Assembly (NCBI RefSeq): GCF_017562075.2
Contig: NC_054085.1
Location: forward strand, 18,833,222-18,897,221
DNA from: Anopheles merus
Taxonomy: Eukaryota; Arthropoda; Insecta; Diptera; Culicidae
Length of the DNA: 64,000 nt
Reading direction: 5' to 3'
The translations under genes and the position numbers were made by a program. This document shows, one piece after another, positions 37,820 through 48,890 of the stretch (its first letter is position 1; the number at the start of each line of letters is the position of its first letter). The notes under the pieces are model-generated. The model saw nothing but the letters and a program-made list of their open reading frames with translations, ran no database searches and was not told where the DNA came from.

Positions 37820-38350
37820 ATTTAGTTCGGTTATTTAGTTATTTCTCTCCTTCTCTCCTTGCGCACGGTTCGTTCGGATCGCTTTGCGCTTTCTCAATCG
37901 ATCGCTTTTCGATCTTTTTCCGCTCTGTGTCGCTTGGTTTTAGTTTTAGTCGCTTTTTTTTTCGTTCATTCGTTCGCTTTGCTATTGTGTTTCGTTGGCG
38001 GAGCATTTCGATTTCGAGAACGGACAAGGAACGCAGAAATGTGAAGCTGTGCGACTCATCGATGCGATATGCACGATTTTCTTCCCTTCCCACCCCTTTT
38101 GGTTTATCCTTTTTTCTTCTTCTTCTTCTTTTTCCCCCGTCTCTGCAATCGTCTGTGTTTGGTGTTGTTTTAGTTTTGCTTGAAACGTTATTTGTAGGTT
38201 TTTATTCGACGTTTAGTGCGGCATAACTTGGCCACTTCCCCCGGAGCCGAGGAGAGCTGTGTTGTGTTCGGCATTTGGCGCGGCGGACCGCGCGCCGGGT
38301 GGGTGCATCTTAAGTTGCGATCGGTCCGCGTGTGCTTTTTTTTAAAGGTT
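37820..38350 (-). promoter_or_regulatory. A-rich, 5'-UTR-like sequence on the minus strand
   Basis: Read on the minus strand this stretch is rich in AAAAC, GCGAAAAA and AACAAA words and AG-rich runs (including GAAGAAGAAG near 38110-38125). It follows a GC-rich patch with many CpG at 38240-38330. That order, a CpG-rich block and then an A-rich leader, resembles dipteran promoters with their 5' UTRs. No TATA box or confirmed initiator is visible, so both orientation and function are inferred. Confidence 0.2.
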
Positions 38351-39230
38351 TTTTTATTTTCTCTGTAGATTTTCGTGCAACCGGACCGGGGGGAGAGGGT
38401 GGGACCGAAACACGGGAGTTTATGTACCGTTTAACTGCCGCAAATCGCGAAACGCCCGCCCGCTGGTGTTGTCATCTTATGGTCCGGTTATCGTTTCCAC
38501 ACACTCACACACACACAACCGCGGGACAGTTCCCGCTGGCCAAACATTCCGAAAAGAGGTTCGATCGTTCGATGTGTGTGTGTTTGTGTATGCGGAGTGA
38601 AACGAGATGTCTTTCCCTCTCGTGGTCGATCGGTCGCAATAATCCTCCTTTCCACTCGACACGACGGGACAAAATTACCGGGGAAGTGGTAAAAGCCAGG
38701 AGGGGGCTGGGGGGGGGGGGGTGGTACCACATTCCATGCACTTGCACGTATCTCGCTTCGACGGTTCGGATTTGGGATGCAAATGCAAAACCCCGTTCCC
38801 CGGGTGCATATGTGCGCTGATCGTATCGTGCGGTTCTGTGTGTCTCCTCTTTCCTGTGGCCTCTCAGGCAGCCCCGGCCCGGTCCAAAAAAAAGTAGAAA
38901 TGGCTGTAATTCTTAACCGTCCGCCCTGCTGCGCGCGCGCCCTCTTGGCCCGGGCGCCCGGGCGTGAGTCGTGGCCGATCGTAAAAACGTATGCGGAACT
39001 CTGGCATAAACCCGTTCGCGCGGCGGGAACCGTCATTTAAGGTGTTATAAAAGACAGGGAAAAGCGATTTGTGGAAGCACACAGGCCAGCAGGACACAGG
39101 CCGGCAAATGCTTAAATTTTATGGCCCAGGAGTGCAAGAAGTGGAGAAAGAGAGAGAGAGAGCGAGAGGAAGATAGAAAGCAACAAAAAAGGACAGTATA
39201 AATGAAGGTAAAACATGCAACGCAGGTGTA
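38350..39230. other. unique GC-rich sequence
   Basis: Contains a CA run near 38500-38517, a 13-base G run (38709-38721) and GC-rich palindromic text near 38930-38965. The plus-strand frame spanning 38332-38820 reads through these repeats and is rejected. Confidence 0.45.
38709..38721. repeat. poly-G run, 13 bases
   Basis: Uninterrupted G homopolymer. Confidence 0.9.
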
Positions 39231-41220
39231 ATTGCGAATGAACGTTAGGGAGAAAGAAAGACTTTTTTGTGTTTAAAATTATTATAAAGTCTGCTGGTGA
39301 TACTTTTTATTTGCAGTAATAAAGTTTTACATTGAAAACGTGAGGTCAAAACAATGAAAGAATGATATAAAATACTGAACACAGTTACCAAAGCTCTGAG
39401 AATTTGGAATCTCAATGCAATCAATATGATATTCGCATCCATAAAGATGAATTTGCCAACCTGATAGTATAAACACAGAGTTGTGCGCGACAAGTGTCAA
39501 ATCGCTTGCATGTGTAATAATGTAAACAAACCAATTTGCCAACAACTTGTGTTGAAAATCATGCAAATGAATACAAACAACACATTAAATAAAGATAATT
39601 AGACAAGTACCATAAAGGCCAGTAATTAGCTTTCCTCTAATTTTGTCGCAATAGTTTGAAGTCGACTGCTCCCCGTCTAGGGGCGACCTTTCTTGTCCAG
39701 TCTTTTAGCATTAAACTGTCAAATATTGTTTGTGGCCTTTTAGCTCCTTCTATTTTGCAGTCTCGCACGGCCACTTTCAGCAGCGTAATCATTTCTCTAT
39801 GATGTTTTCGTTTTGTTGCTTTGTTTTTGTTTTACCTAGAGCAGCCTCTTGCCCGCGATTCGGGTCTAATCTTTGCCTCTAGTTTTTTTCTTCTCAATTT
39901 GTTTTGCTTACTTCTTCAATCTCCTCAATTGGAGCCGTTGTGGCTCCCTGCGCGGTGCGTGTGCTTAAGCTTTTCCTTTCGAGTGCACAGCCCGGGCTCA
40001 TTGTGTTGGCCTTCCCTTTTGACGGCGCGTCAATCATTCAATTTTTCTAACGTCGCCCTTGTCTCTCCCTCGCCTGTCCGGTTGATTTGTTTTCCTTTTT
40101 GTTGTTTCGCATTTCACATGTTTCGTCGGTACCGCCGACGCATTAAAGGCGCGTTGTTTTTTTTCGTCGTTGTCGCCTAAAGGGGTGAAGTATGCGAACG
40201 CTTTTTGCCGAGGGTTTGAAATGTTGTTACTTTGAGCGGACTTATGCTACGGCGAGGTTCGATACGGTCATAGACCTAGCAAGTAGACATTCACACACAC
40301 ACCTACATAGGCTACCGATGGTTTTGCCTAATTTGGGCAGCGAGCATAATGTAGGTTAAACGGGCAAACACAGTTTCGGAGAGGCTCTGGTGTAGTAAGA
40401 GTCGTCTCAAATCGGTTTCGGGGCCCGTCGTCGTGACCTTATCATTTACATACATCTCTTTACGGCAGTTGCGTCTCTAATTTGTGTCTCGTGTGTGTTT
40501 TTTAACCTTCCTGCCACCCCTCTTGGCCCATTATTCACGTTATGTTTTCACTGTTTTTTTCCCGCTGCCTGGTTTCGTCTGTTGTGATTTGTTTCGTCTT
40601 TTTTGCGCTTTCTGTTAATTTTGCTTTTGCTTTGCTGTTACTGTTTAGTCATTTGATGTTTGCATGCAACCGGCATAAAAGCTTACAAATTGCTGCCAAC
40701 TACACTGCGTGTCGTTGCGCCCCACCACTGCCTTACCTGTCGCCAAGGGGACATGTTATCGCGATCGCGGCCGGTTGGCGTACATTTGACTACCCCCCCC
40801 CGGTTTGCCGTTGAAAGGTGCAAATGTTAAAACACATCTTTCACGGCATGACATAATGCTTTTTCGAGCTGTCGAGCGCGTATGCAAAATGACTCTCTGT
40901 AACCTGTTCGATGGAAGTGTGTGTAGTCGTTTTGGTTTTGTTTTTCTTTTTTTTGTCATTTTGCAAATGATAACGATCAAAAATAAAGCAACACCCACCA
41001 CAACCCCGTTCGACAGAAAGGCCGCGCGTGCAAGATCAGAACGTGTGACGTGCTTGATGTGGCGTTAGATGCGATTTCGCCGGAGTGCCGTCGTCATCGA
41101 CATTCGTGCTGACGGTTCCCATGCTATTTTTGTGTGTGTGTAGGAGCGTACCGCCCAGCAAAGCAGAAACAGTCATAAAATTAGAGCTGTCGATTTTTAA
41201 TGATATAGGGCCAAGGGGAG
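39230..41220. other. AT-rich patch then T-rich unique sequence
   Basis: 39230-39660 is AT-rich with no visible structure. 39780-40660 is T-rich on the plus strand. No gene or repeat element is supported. Confidence 0.45.
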
Positions 41221-41221
41221 A

Positions 41222-41224
<3 letters not shown>

Positions 41225-41267
<43 letters not shown>
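41225..41267. repeat. (GA)n microsatellite, ~21 units
   Basis: Uninterrupted GA array of about 43 bases. Such tracts can bind GAGA factor in Diptera, though there is no direct evidence here. Confidence 0.95.
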
Positions 41268-41271
<4 letters not shown>

Positions 41272-41519
41272 AGAAGTTGTGATGCGTGATTGCCATTGTT
41301 TTGTCATACAATTGATAGCTTTCAATACAACGTGCAGCTCCGAAACTCGAACCGAGCGGTGGCGAAGGTGGGAGTTTCTTTGTGTGGTTGTGTGTGGCAC
41401 CGCGCGGCTGCGAAATGGCAGCCATGGAAGGAGAAAATTGTTTTCCCTTTTTTTTTGCCCGCCAAACGGCAAATGAGGCACGGAAAATGGCAAATGAGGC
41501 TTTCATCAAAGGAACATCT

Positions 41520-42440
41520 TAACCCTTACAGGTAACTGTGGCAATTGAAATCTCAACTGTAGCCTTAAAAGCCTGCAAAATACTTTACTACTACTTATAT
41601 AATTTTTTTGACATTGACTTAAATATGAACAAAGTGAGAGGTGAATAAAGGTGAGGCTTGTACGAATAACTCATAGAAATACCTTTTTACTTTTCAAGAA
41701 ATCTTAAGCTAGTTTCCCAGAAATTAAAGTAAGTCGGAGTGCTTCCAATTTCTGGTAACTACTGTAAGTTACTGATAAGTAGTTATTGTAATTAGTTACT
41801 TCAAGTCATTCAATTCCATTTAAATCCATCGACTAGCTGATGGGAAATAGTATCTGTAACAAGTCACTCCTATAAAAGCCACTAGTTGCCTCTCGTTACT
41901 TTTTATTTCTAGAATTCTGATCTCTTGTAAGGATTACAATTGAGTTGCCTGAATATAAGCTACTAACGTCAGATGTTACGAGGAACCAAACCCGTAACTA
42001 GCCCGAGGGCTTTGGATTCAGATTCAGTACCAGAGTTAAAGAACTAGAGGCATCCACTGATTCGAGGTGGAAGATTTCATGTCTTCGACAAGAAGAGCGT
42101 ACATGGTTCAATGATTCTGCTGAGATACTATGACAATAATTGGAAAAAGAAAAGAGACTGAAACAGTTCCTAGGCCCTCCGACTAAAATGAAAAAAAGAC
42201 ATAAGTTACTGTTACTGTTTCCGACAAAAGTTAGTTACTGGACTGATGATACTGTGGATGAGGTCTAGGATTGGGAACAGAATACAGTCATCAAGAGAGT
42301 GACCAGGCTTGTGGGAAAAAAAGTTCCTCCCATTCTGTAGTTTATGTATATCGCTCTCAATTAGGAACTCACAATTTATGTTTAATTAACAAGAATCGTG
42401 TATCCCATTTGATGTGTGTAAAACGGTAATTTAAGTTTAC
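41520..42440. other. AT-rich island with recurrent GTTACT motifs
   Basis: The words AGTTACT, GTTACT and GTAACT recur many times between 41753 and 42240, often 10-30 bases apart, suggesting a decayed simple or interspersed repeat. No terminal inverted repeats were found. Confidence 0.4.
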
Positions 42441-42730
42441 AACCCCCACATCGATTCCGTTCCGAAATTTGTCCCCCACGCGCCTGTCTATGAAGTAGTT
42501 TCGTATTACCAAAGTTCGTTCCGAGCCTTCTCTCCCCCTCTCTAAACTCTAATTTTAATGATTCCAACCTTATTTCATGCACCAATTGTTGTACTCTTCC
42601 CAAAAGAACTTTCCAAACCCCCCAAACAAAACACACCCAAACACTTTTGCCTCAAGGGTTATTCGTTCGGAACAACGAGTGGATGCGGGTGGCATAGGGT
42701 GGGGGAGGAACAAGTGAAATAAAAAGCAGT

Positions 42731-42755
42731 CACACACACACACACACACACACAC
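42731..42755. repeat. (CA)n microsatellite
   Basis: Twelve CA units. Confidence 0.9.
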
Positions 42756-43999
42756 GCACAAACACACAACACTATACGGCGACGCACATTTCGTACCACC
42801 GCCAGGTTTGGACGAACTCGGGGCGAACGACGGTGATGATGATGGCATCGCGTGTCAACTTCAATTAGATGGCGCATGAAAACCTTAAGTAACCGTCCCG
42901 TTTTTTTTTCCGCCCGCCTCTTCCTCATACCGGAACAGAGCAAAGGCCCCCAGCCTGCCCTCTAACACCCATCCGTACGTTGGAGCGTTTCGCTTTGATG
43001 AAAGATTTAAATTCATTCAATTCATTAAAGCGCTACCTCGTCGCTACGACCAAGCGACGGTGGCGGCAAAAAAGCAGAATGATTTGTGAAGTAATGTGCG
43101 CTTTTCCCACACACACACACACACTCACATTGGCACAGACCAGTGTGCTAAGGGAAACAACGTTCATTCAACAAGGAGAAACAACGCTGTTGTTGTTGTG
43201 CTGTGTGATGGCTCCTTTTGTGTGCTGTATGATACACATTATATTTGACGTTTGCAACAAAATTCGGGCACAACAGGCTTTTATTTTTGATATGCAAAAA
43301 TAAACCGCCAGAACGCAAGAGCAGCAGCGGGTGGGCGAACGATACCGATGCCCCTTGGTGGTTGCATAATACATGACAAGGAGCAAAAAAGGGGTTTTGC
43401 ACGCTCCCAAGGGACCCCACACACGCACGCGTTGCAAAGCGGATCAAATGCTGCTGTTGGTGCTGCTGGTGCGGGTGCCCGGTTGTTACGTGCGGTGATT
43501 GAAGAGAATAATTATTGTTAGTCCAGTGTAGCACGAGCATTGTGGGGGCCGTTGGTTGCAAATAGGATAATGTTGCTTCCGAAAACCCACATCCATTCAA
43601 CTGATTATTAAATTTTAGTATGTGCAGTGTGCTCAGCAACAAAAAAAAAAGACGTGCCACGTCCTATCATTGCCCATCGTAGGCTACCAGCAGACTCCCA
43701 TTAGCTTCCCCAGAGCTCCCAGAACCAATCGATTTCGGATGATTCCGGAAAAAAGCGTCCATGCTTCGGTGCTGCTCTGTGTGCCAAAAAATAGTAGCCA
43801 TCCGAGGTTTGACGTTGGCATGGAGATGATACTGGCACGAACGCGGCCGTCGTGGTCCACATGGAGAGCTCTGACGTGTGTGGAATCGTTTCTTTATTTT
43901 CCTGCTCCAATGCCAGGACGAAATGGATCGCCCTTTCCAAGCGTGCGAAGCGTTTATGATACGATGGAGAATATTATGGAGGCTTGGAATAACTTTCGA

Positions 44000-44018
44000 C
44001 CCCCCCCCCCCCCCCCCC
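44000..44018. repeat. poly-C run, 19 bases
   Basis: Uninterrupted C homopolymer. Confidence 0.9.
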
Positions 44019-45071
44019 GAAAAACCGCCTACGGTCCATGGTTTGCGTCATAGTGGATGGAAAAACCGGGAAAAGTAGTTGATGATGTGTAAAGAGCTGC
44101 ACGTGGCGCGTGTGTGTATGTGAGGGCACTCAAATTCGGCAGCCAGCCAGCGAGCCAAGCAGTAGCGCAGCAAACTATTTCCCGCCTTTCCCGTAGGGCT
44201 TTTCCACTCGGGGGCACCGAAAGCGCGGGGCCGGTCCATTGTTTCACGAGTGCGCGGAGACGCGGAAAATGTTTGTCATAATAGTTGTTAATACTTCCTC
44301 CCTCCGTTCGATCGCGTTGCCACCGACCACCGGCAGTATTTTGCCAAAACTTGGTCTTTGTGTTTAAGATCTAAGAAGAAACTACACTTCACATAGACAC
44401 ACACACATGGTCGCGTGCCAACTCGGCGGAGGAAAACTTTCATCTTTCGGGCTGGCACACATTTGCCCAGCTTTAAGTGAGTGCTCTATTCACGGCGAGT
44501 AGTTCACCACCCCGATCGATGGCTGAATTTGGCATCTCTGACATCATTCGTGCCTTCCGGCACGGCCTGGCGAACTACTCTTGCCATCTCGTGTCCTCCC
44601 TCCCCGGAGGCTCGCCTAACTGCCAACCCGGGAAAGGAAAACAGTTTGCCCAACTTCCCGTGCTCGTATGGAAAGGAGATTATCCTACACACACACGCAC
44701 ACACATTGCCCAGAACACCTCAAGAGGCTGGTGCTAGGACTCAACTCCGGCTCGCTTCGGTGCGCTTGAAAGGATAATTTTAACCAAACCCAAGGTCTTC
44801 TCATCGGTTCCACTTGAACATAATTTGCTTCAATTGATCCGGGAACGGGATAGTGTGCCCCCCACGCACGCTTGGTGTTGTATTAACCCCACACACACAC
44901 ACACTCACACAGAACCCCAGCGTTGACAATTGACAGTGGACCCAGGTATTAGGGGCCCGGAACCGAGAGACGTCCCGAAACATAATTTCCCGGAAGGTGT
45001 GTGTATCAAAGGGGTGAAAAAATCCAACTCACACACACACGCACATTTCACGCATGTGTAACGATGACAAT

Positions 45072-45136
45072 CATCATGATGATGATGATGATTTGCTGAA
45101 GTAGTGCTGGAGAGAGAGAGAGAGAGAGAGAGAGAG
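45072..45136. repeat. (ATG)n then (GA)n microsatellites
   Basis: An ATG/ATC run at 45072-45092 is followed by thirteen GA units at 45110-45136. Confidence 0.9.
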
Positions 45137-45450
45137 CTTTGTCAGGGCTGGAATTTCAGGCACGTGAATCAGCTCGCTTTCGACAAAAGCTTTCGGGCGA
45201 ATCGGCAGAGCACTGTAGGGATTTGTGTTGAAGTTTGAAGCGTTAGATAACTGTGGATAATGCCAACCAAACGGGGGACACTTCCTGGGACCTAGAATTA
45301 TCATAACATTTTTTTCCCGGGAAGTACATTTGAAATGGATGGTATTTGCTTCCAATCTGTATTGTGTGCTAGTTGAGCATTGGAGTGACGTTTGCGTGAT
45401 TCAAAAGGATGCATTTATTGGAGTGTTTTACGATTTCAAGCAGCTCTTTT

Positions 45451-45555
45451 GCATAGAAAGTGAAAATTGGAGGCTGAAATTGTGTTAACACCCCATACAA
45501 AATCAAGCGTTAAACTCGTCAGGATTTCAGTCCTCAGAATTTCAGTCTAAAACGT
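45451..45555 (+). repeat. diverged direct repeat, copy 1
   Basis: Shares the order GCATAGAAAGTG, TTGGAGGCTGAAAT, AACACCCCATACAAAATC, TAAACT and TTTCAGTCT with copy 2 at 45969-46056, about 520 bases downstream. Copy 1 carries a small extra duplication of TTTCAGTC. Confidence 0.6.
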
Positions 45556-45968
45556 ATTTCATGCCAGAAAACGAAAAACAAAACGATTTTGAAATGCATG
45601 ATTGTTTTATATGGCAAACTACTATATCTACAATATGGCAAACTACAATATGGCTGGAACATTGTCATTAGGGTTTCGGGGTTACATTGGACATTGGGTT
45701 TCACGATTATATTAGCGTAGGACAGGGCTCGTCCTCATCCGGATACTCAGAAAACATGGATTAAAGGTCAAATTGTGTGCTTGTTTACCCATATTCTTAC
45801 AGTTTCTAAAAGTTAGTTGAAAACATGAATTGAAGCGTTCTCCGTTATGATATTATGGTCTGATAATAGTATTTTGCACAACATCTGTTTGGTGAATATT
45901 TCTTCAGAAAAAAGAAGAAATTTCAGCTTTCTAACATAGGGGCCCTTCACGATTCTAGTCAGTTTTTT

Positions 45969-46056
45969 GTATGGAGTTTGAGAGGTTGGAGGCTGAAATC
46001 ATGTAAACACTCCATACAAAACCACAGATAAAACTAGCCTGCAATTTTCAGTCTAG
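45969..46056 (+). repeat. diverged direct repeat, copy 2, with hairpin arms
   Basis: Matches copy 1 in the same orientation. Here the motif is flanked by a clear inverted repeat, TTTTTGTATGGAGT (about 45964-45977) against ACTCCATACAAAA (about 46009-46021), so this copy can form a hairpin. It could be a remnant of a foldback-type element. Confidence 0.6.
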
Positions 46057-46134
46057 ATTATTCTAGCCTCAAAACTAGAATAAAATTCGAGTAACTGCTA
46101 GAAAAATGACAAAACAAGGTGGTGTTTACATTTA

Positions 46135-46363
46135 TCCCAAGGTGCATTAAAGAGATCCAGTTAATGGAATCCAGAATCAAAGTGTATGTAGTGCAGGTGG
46201 TCTTTTATAACCAAATATGAATATCACTTTTTGACAGCATGGATGAAAATTTTTGTTCAAACAAGCTTTCTGGAGGCTTGACGAAAACACAAAACACTCT
46301 TAAAATCTTCCTTCAAAAGCAGATGCGATAAAAATCAGCCTTCTAAATTCATACACCTTGGGA
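46135..46363. mobile_element. TA-flanked MITE-like element, 229 bp
   Basis: Perfect terminal inverted repeat TCCCAAGGTG at 46135-46144 and its complement at 46354-46363. Similarity continues weakly inward (CATTAA against TATGAA). Both ends are flanked by TA. The short TA-flanked inverted-repeat form fits a Tc1/mariner-type MITE. No ORF inside. A single copy with a 10-base core repeat could still be chance. Confidence 0.5.
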
Positions 46364-46659
46364 TAGGCCCACCTGTATATTATACCTATTTAGGTAGCTG
46401 CTCGAAAACTGCTATACAATGCAAACAGCTGACAGGCTGAAAGCCTACCAACTTAAAATGAAAAGGGCCCCAAAAACCATCAAAAGTGTCATTATTTGGG
46501 TTTTCTTACCATTCTAGCTATTTCACATAGAATTAAACTTTACATAATCTTCCTCCAACAATACCCAAGCAACACAGCTGTAAACAAAACTTCAAAGAAC
46601 GACGTATTGTGCGGGAACCATTTACGTCTACTTAATACGAGTTAATGCAATTAAACTTC

Positions 46660-47860
46660 GGCAAAGCTCTCATATCCCGTACGTGCAATTTCACCAAAAT
46701 CCCTGGTTGCGAAGAAAATTGACGTGCGCAAAACACACGGCCCGACAATAATACACACCCCTACGCCGGCCCTCCCCCCAGGAATCAATCGTAAAACATG
46801 CATTACTAACTTCTCCTCTCCCGAGATAATCTTTTCCATCATGTCTTTGTGCATCTGTGTGTGTGTGTGTGTGTGTGTATGTGTGCGAGGCGTGAAAGAT
46901 ATACGGGACATGGGGAACGGGCAATAAAATCTTTACAACTTCCGAATCATCCCGCGCGCGGTGCGCGGTGGTTCGCGTAATTGATGTTAACCGCTCGTAA
47001 GCCCTCTAATTAACATGCAGCCGCCCTGGGGCCCCGTATGATACCAGGTATGGTCTACGGCGTTCCAAAAAAATGGGCGGACAGTGCGGGCTGATGTGTG
47101 AGTCCGAGCGGCGGCACATTACAAAAAGTAAGTTCAGAGATGAGCGGGAAAAAGAAACGTTAATGTGTTGGGCAGTGGCAGAAAAGAAGTGGCACCGAAA
47201 GATTGCCAAATAGTAAAGCAAAAAAGGAAACAGGAAATATCTTCACACCGTGCATGCTTCGGAAGTGCTCTACTCCTACAAAGTCCAAAATGGTAGATTC
47301 GTCAGGAAATTGCACCTTAAAGTGTCTCGGCTCGGGACTGGTCTGGTCGCTAAAGTAGCACAATTAAAAGGTTACAATCACTTTCATAAATTCCCTTCCA
47401 AAAGGAAACACATCACTCGGGTCCCCCCTTCAGGGTTCGGCCATCTAATCATCTGCTTGACTTCTGGCCGAAAGGTCGTCGCTTGTTGGACTTTCACTGA
47501 CGGGGACTAGCGGGCCCAAACAACGAAAATAACAACAGCAACAAAAAACCCGGTCCAAACCCGCGTCCCGCTTGATCCTGCAGCGCTTGAACTATTTTGA
47601 TCCTAAGAAAACAGTTTCCTTTTGATTTCAGACCGCCGCCTTTTTTTCGTTTGTGGTCCTCAGCAGTGTGTGCCTTTTGCTAATCCACCCTACTGGACGA
47701 TATTCTTCCATCGGTGAGCCAAAACTCGAGCCCAAAGGTGGTGGATTGCTCATCATCAGGTGTGTGTGTGTGTATGTTTGAAGATTTCCTTTTTCTAATT
47801 CTTCATTTTCATCCTTCTTTTTTTTCTGGGATGCATTTGAAATTCTTGGTGTCCTGAATT
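46660..47860. other. unique sequence, no gene recognised
   Basis: GC-balanced DNA with a TG run at 46856-46878 and a short TG run at 47762-47773. No exon is supported. Confidence 0.45.
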
Positions 47861-47879
47861 TTTACGACACCGTTCCTCC

Positions 47880-48205
47880 TCAAGCGGAACATTTCCGGAG
47901 GACTGCTTCTTCTGGATCTTCGTCGTCTTGCAGCAGGCTGTCCAAGAAGAACCCGGACCGGAGTTTCGGTTTGTAGAAGAAGTCCTTATTCCCGGAAATG
48001 CCTCCAGGCTTCGACGGGCAGACTTCACTTTTTTTTTGTTGCTTTTTTGCTCATCGCTGCTGCCGCTGGTTACCTTTGGGATGTTTTTCTTTTCAGCTTT
48101 CGGGATCGTCTTATGTGTTCTTTTCGGAACGGTGAGGCTCCTTTTTGCTGTTTTGCTAACACTTGCGTATATCCTGCCTGTGTGTCTGTGTAACACTAAA
48201 AGGAA
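47880..48205 (-). pseudogene. possible 3' coding segment with a frame break
   Basis: Two minus-strand frames abut. Upstream (about 48205 to 48038) is a Lys-rich frame containing KAEKKNIPK and SGSSDEQKSNKK. Downstream (about 48028 to 47880) is a frame containing GNKDFFYKPKLRSGFFLDSL, then an acidic QDDEDPEE stretch and a TGA at 47880-47882. The switch falls in a 9-base T run (A on the coding strand, 48029-48037); a one-base length change there would join them. A pyrimidine-rich acceptor-like site (TTCATTCTTCCTTTTAG) precedes the upstream part near 48190-48206. Either a homopolymer length error, a decayed gene, or chance. Function unknown. Confidence 0.25.
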
Positions 48206-48441
48206 GAATGAATGCGCACAGAAGAAAAAAGAAAGAAAAGGAAAACCAACAGTCAAAGGCAAAACGGTCTAGGAACGGTCGTCGTCGTCGGCACTAAAAG
48301 CAAAAAGGAAACACTCTGCTCGTTTGTTCTGGCTGAGCAAAAGCTGAACTTCTTTTACTTAAGCGCTGGCGTGCACACATATACATACGCACTCAGACGG
48401 ACGATGATGTAGGGATAGTTTAAACTGTCTTTCATCCGATC

Positions 48442-48827
48442 TTATGCTCTTCCTTTAAATGATTCTTGCTTCTTACATACGCTTCGCTCCGTACTGCAGT
48501 ACAGTTGTTCCTCGGTTTTCCAATTTTTTTGCTGTGTAGACGGCTGTTTTTTTTTCTTCTCTTCTACACGCTCTTTCCATGCCTTAACAGCCATTTTTGG
48601 GCTTTCCAGTGGTTTATATGCGCCGTGCGGTTGAGTGCGTATCATCGTGCCCGAAAGCCTCGGCGATGATGGAATTCGTGCGTTCCACGGCCATTAGGCG
48701 ATAGTTGGCTGCGGTCGCTCCCTATCGGCGAGTGCGCTCGCCCGCGTTCACTTTTATCGTAGGGAATGCTGCTTAGAGTGGTATTTCTTGGGACTTGTTT
48801 TAGAGAGGTCCGGGGCGTATCGAACAA
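48442..48827 (-). CDS. possible exon pair of frames overlapping at ATGA
   Basis: After a good acceptor-like sequence (TTTACTGTTGTTTATATCCAG, ending at 48828 on the minus strand) a frame beginning LFDTPRTSLKQVPRNTTLSS runs to a TGA at 48642-48644. An ATG at 48643-48645 overlaps that stop (ATGA) and opens a second, Lys/Glu-rich frame of 67 codons (MIRTQPHGAYKPLESPKM and onward) to TAA at 48442-48444. Both have plausible composition. They could be parts of one gene separated by a frame break or unseen splicing. There is no family match by eye. Confidence 0.2.
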
Positions 48828-48890
48828 CTGGATATAAACAACAGTAAAAAAAACACTGCGCTCTCTCCAGTCAAAGAATAAAAAAACAAC

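Larger units (their letters stand above)
42440..45340. other. unique sequence with microsatellites
   Basis: Holds CA runs (42731-42755, near 43110-43125 and 44890-44905), a 19-base C run (44000-44018), an ATG run (45072-45092) and a GA run (45110-45136). The frames at 43148-43660 and 43622-44053 are unsupported. Confidence 0.45.
45340..46660. other. AT-rich island containing repeats and a MITE
   Basis: AT-rich DNA with a diverged direct duplication (45451-45555 and 45969-46056), local repeats of ATATGGCAAACTAC (about 45610-45655) and an inverted-repeat element at 46135-46363. No coding potential. Confidence 0.5.

Noticed and set aside
38332..38820. 162-codon plus-strand frame
   Set aside because: It includes a CA-repeat-encoded His-Thr run and a G-run-encoded Gly stretch, with no splice or start support.
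39046..39053. TATAAAAG box, with similar boxes near 41871 and 52722
   Set aside because: No initiator, leader or ORF follows at sensible spacing, and such words are frequent in AT-rich DNA.
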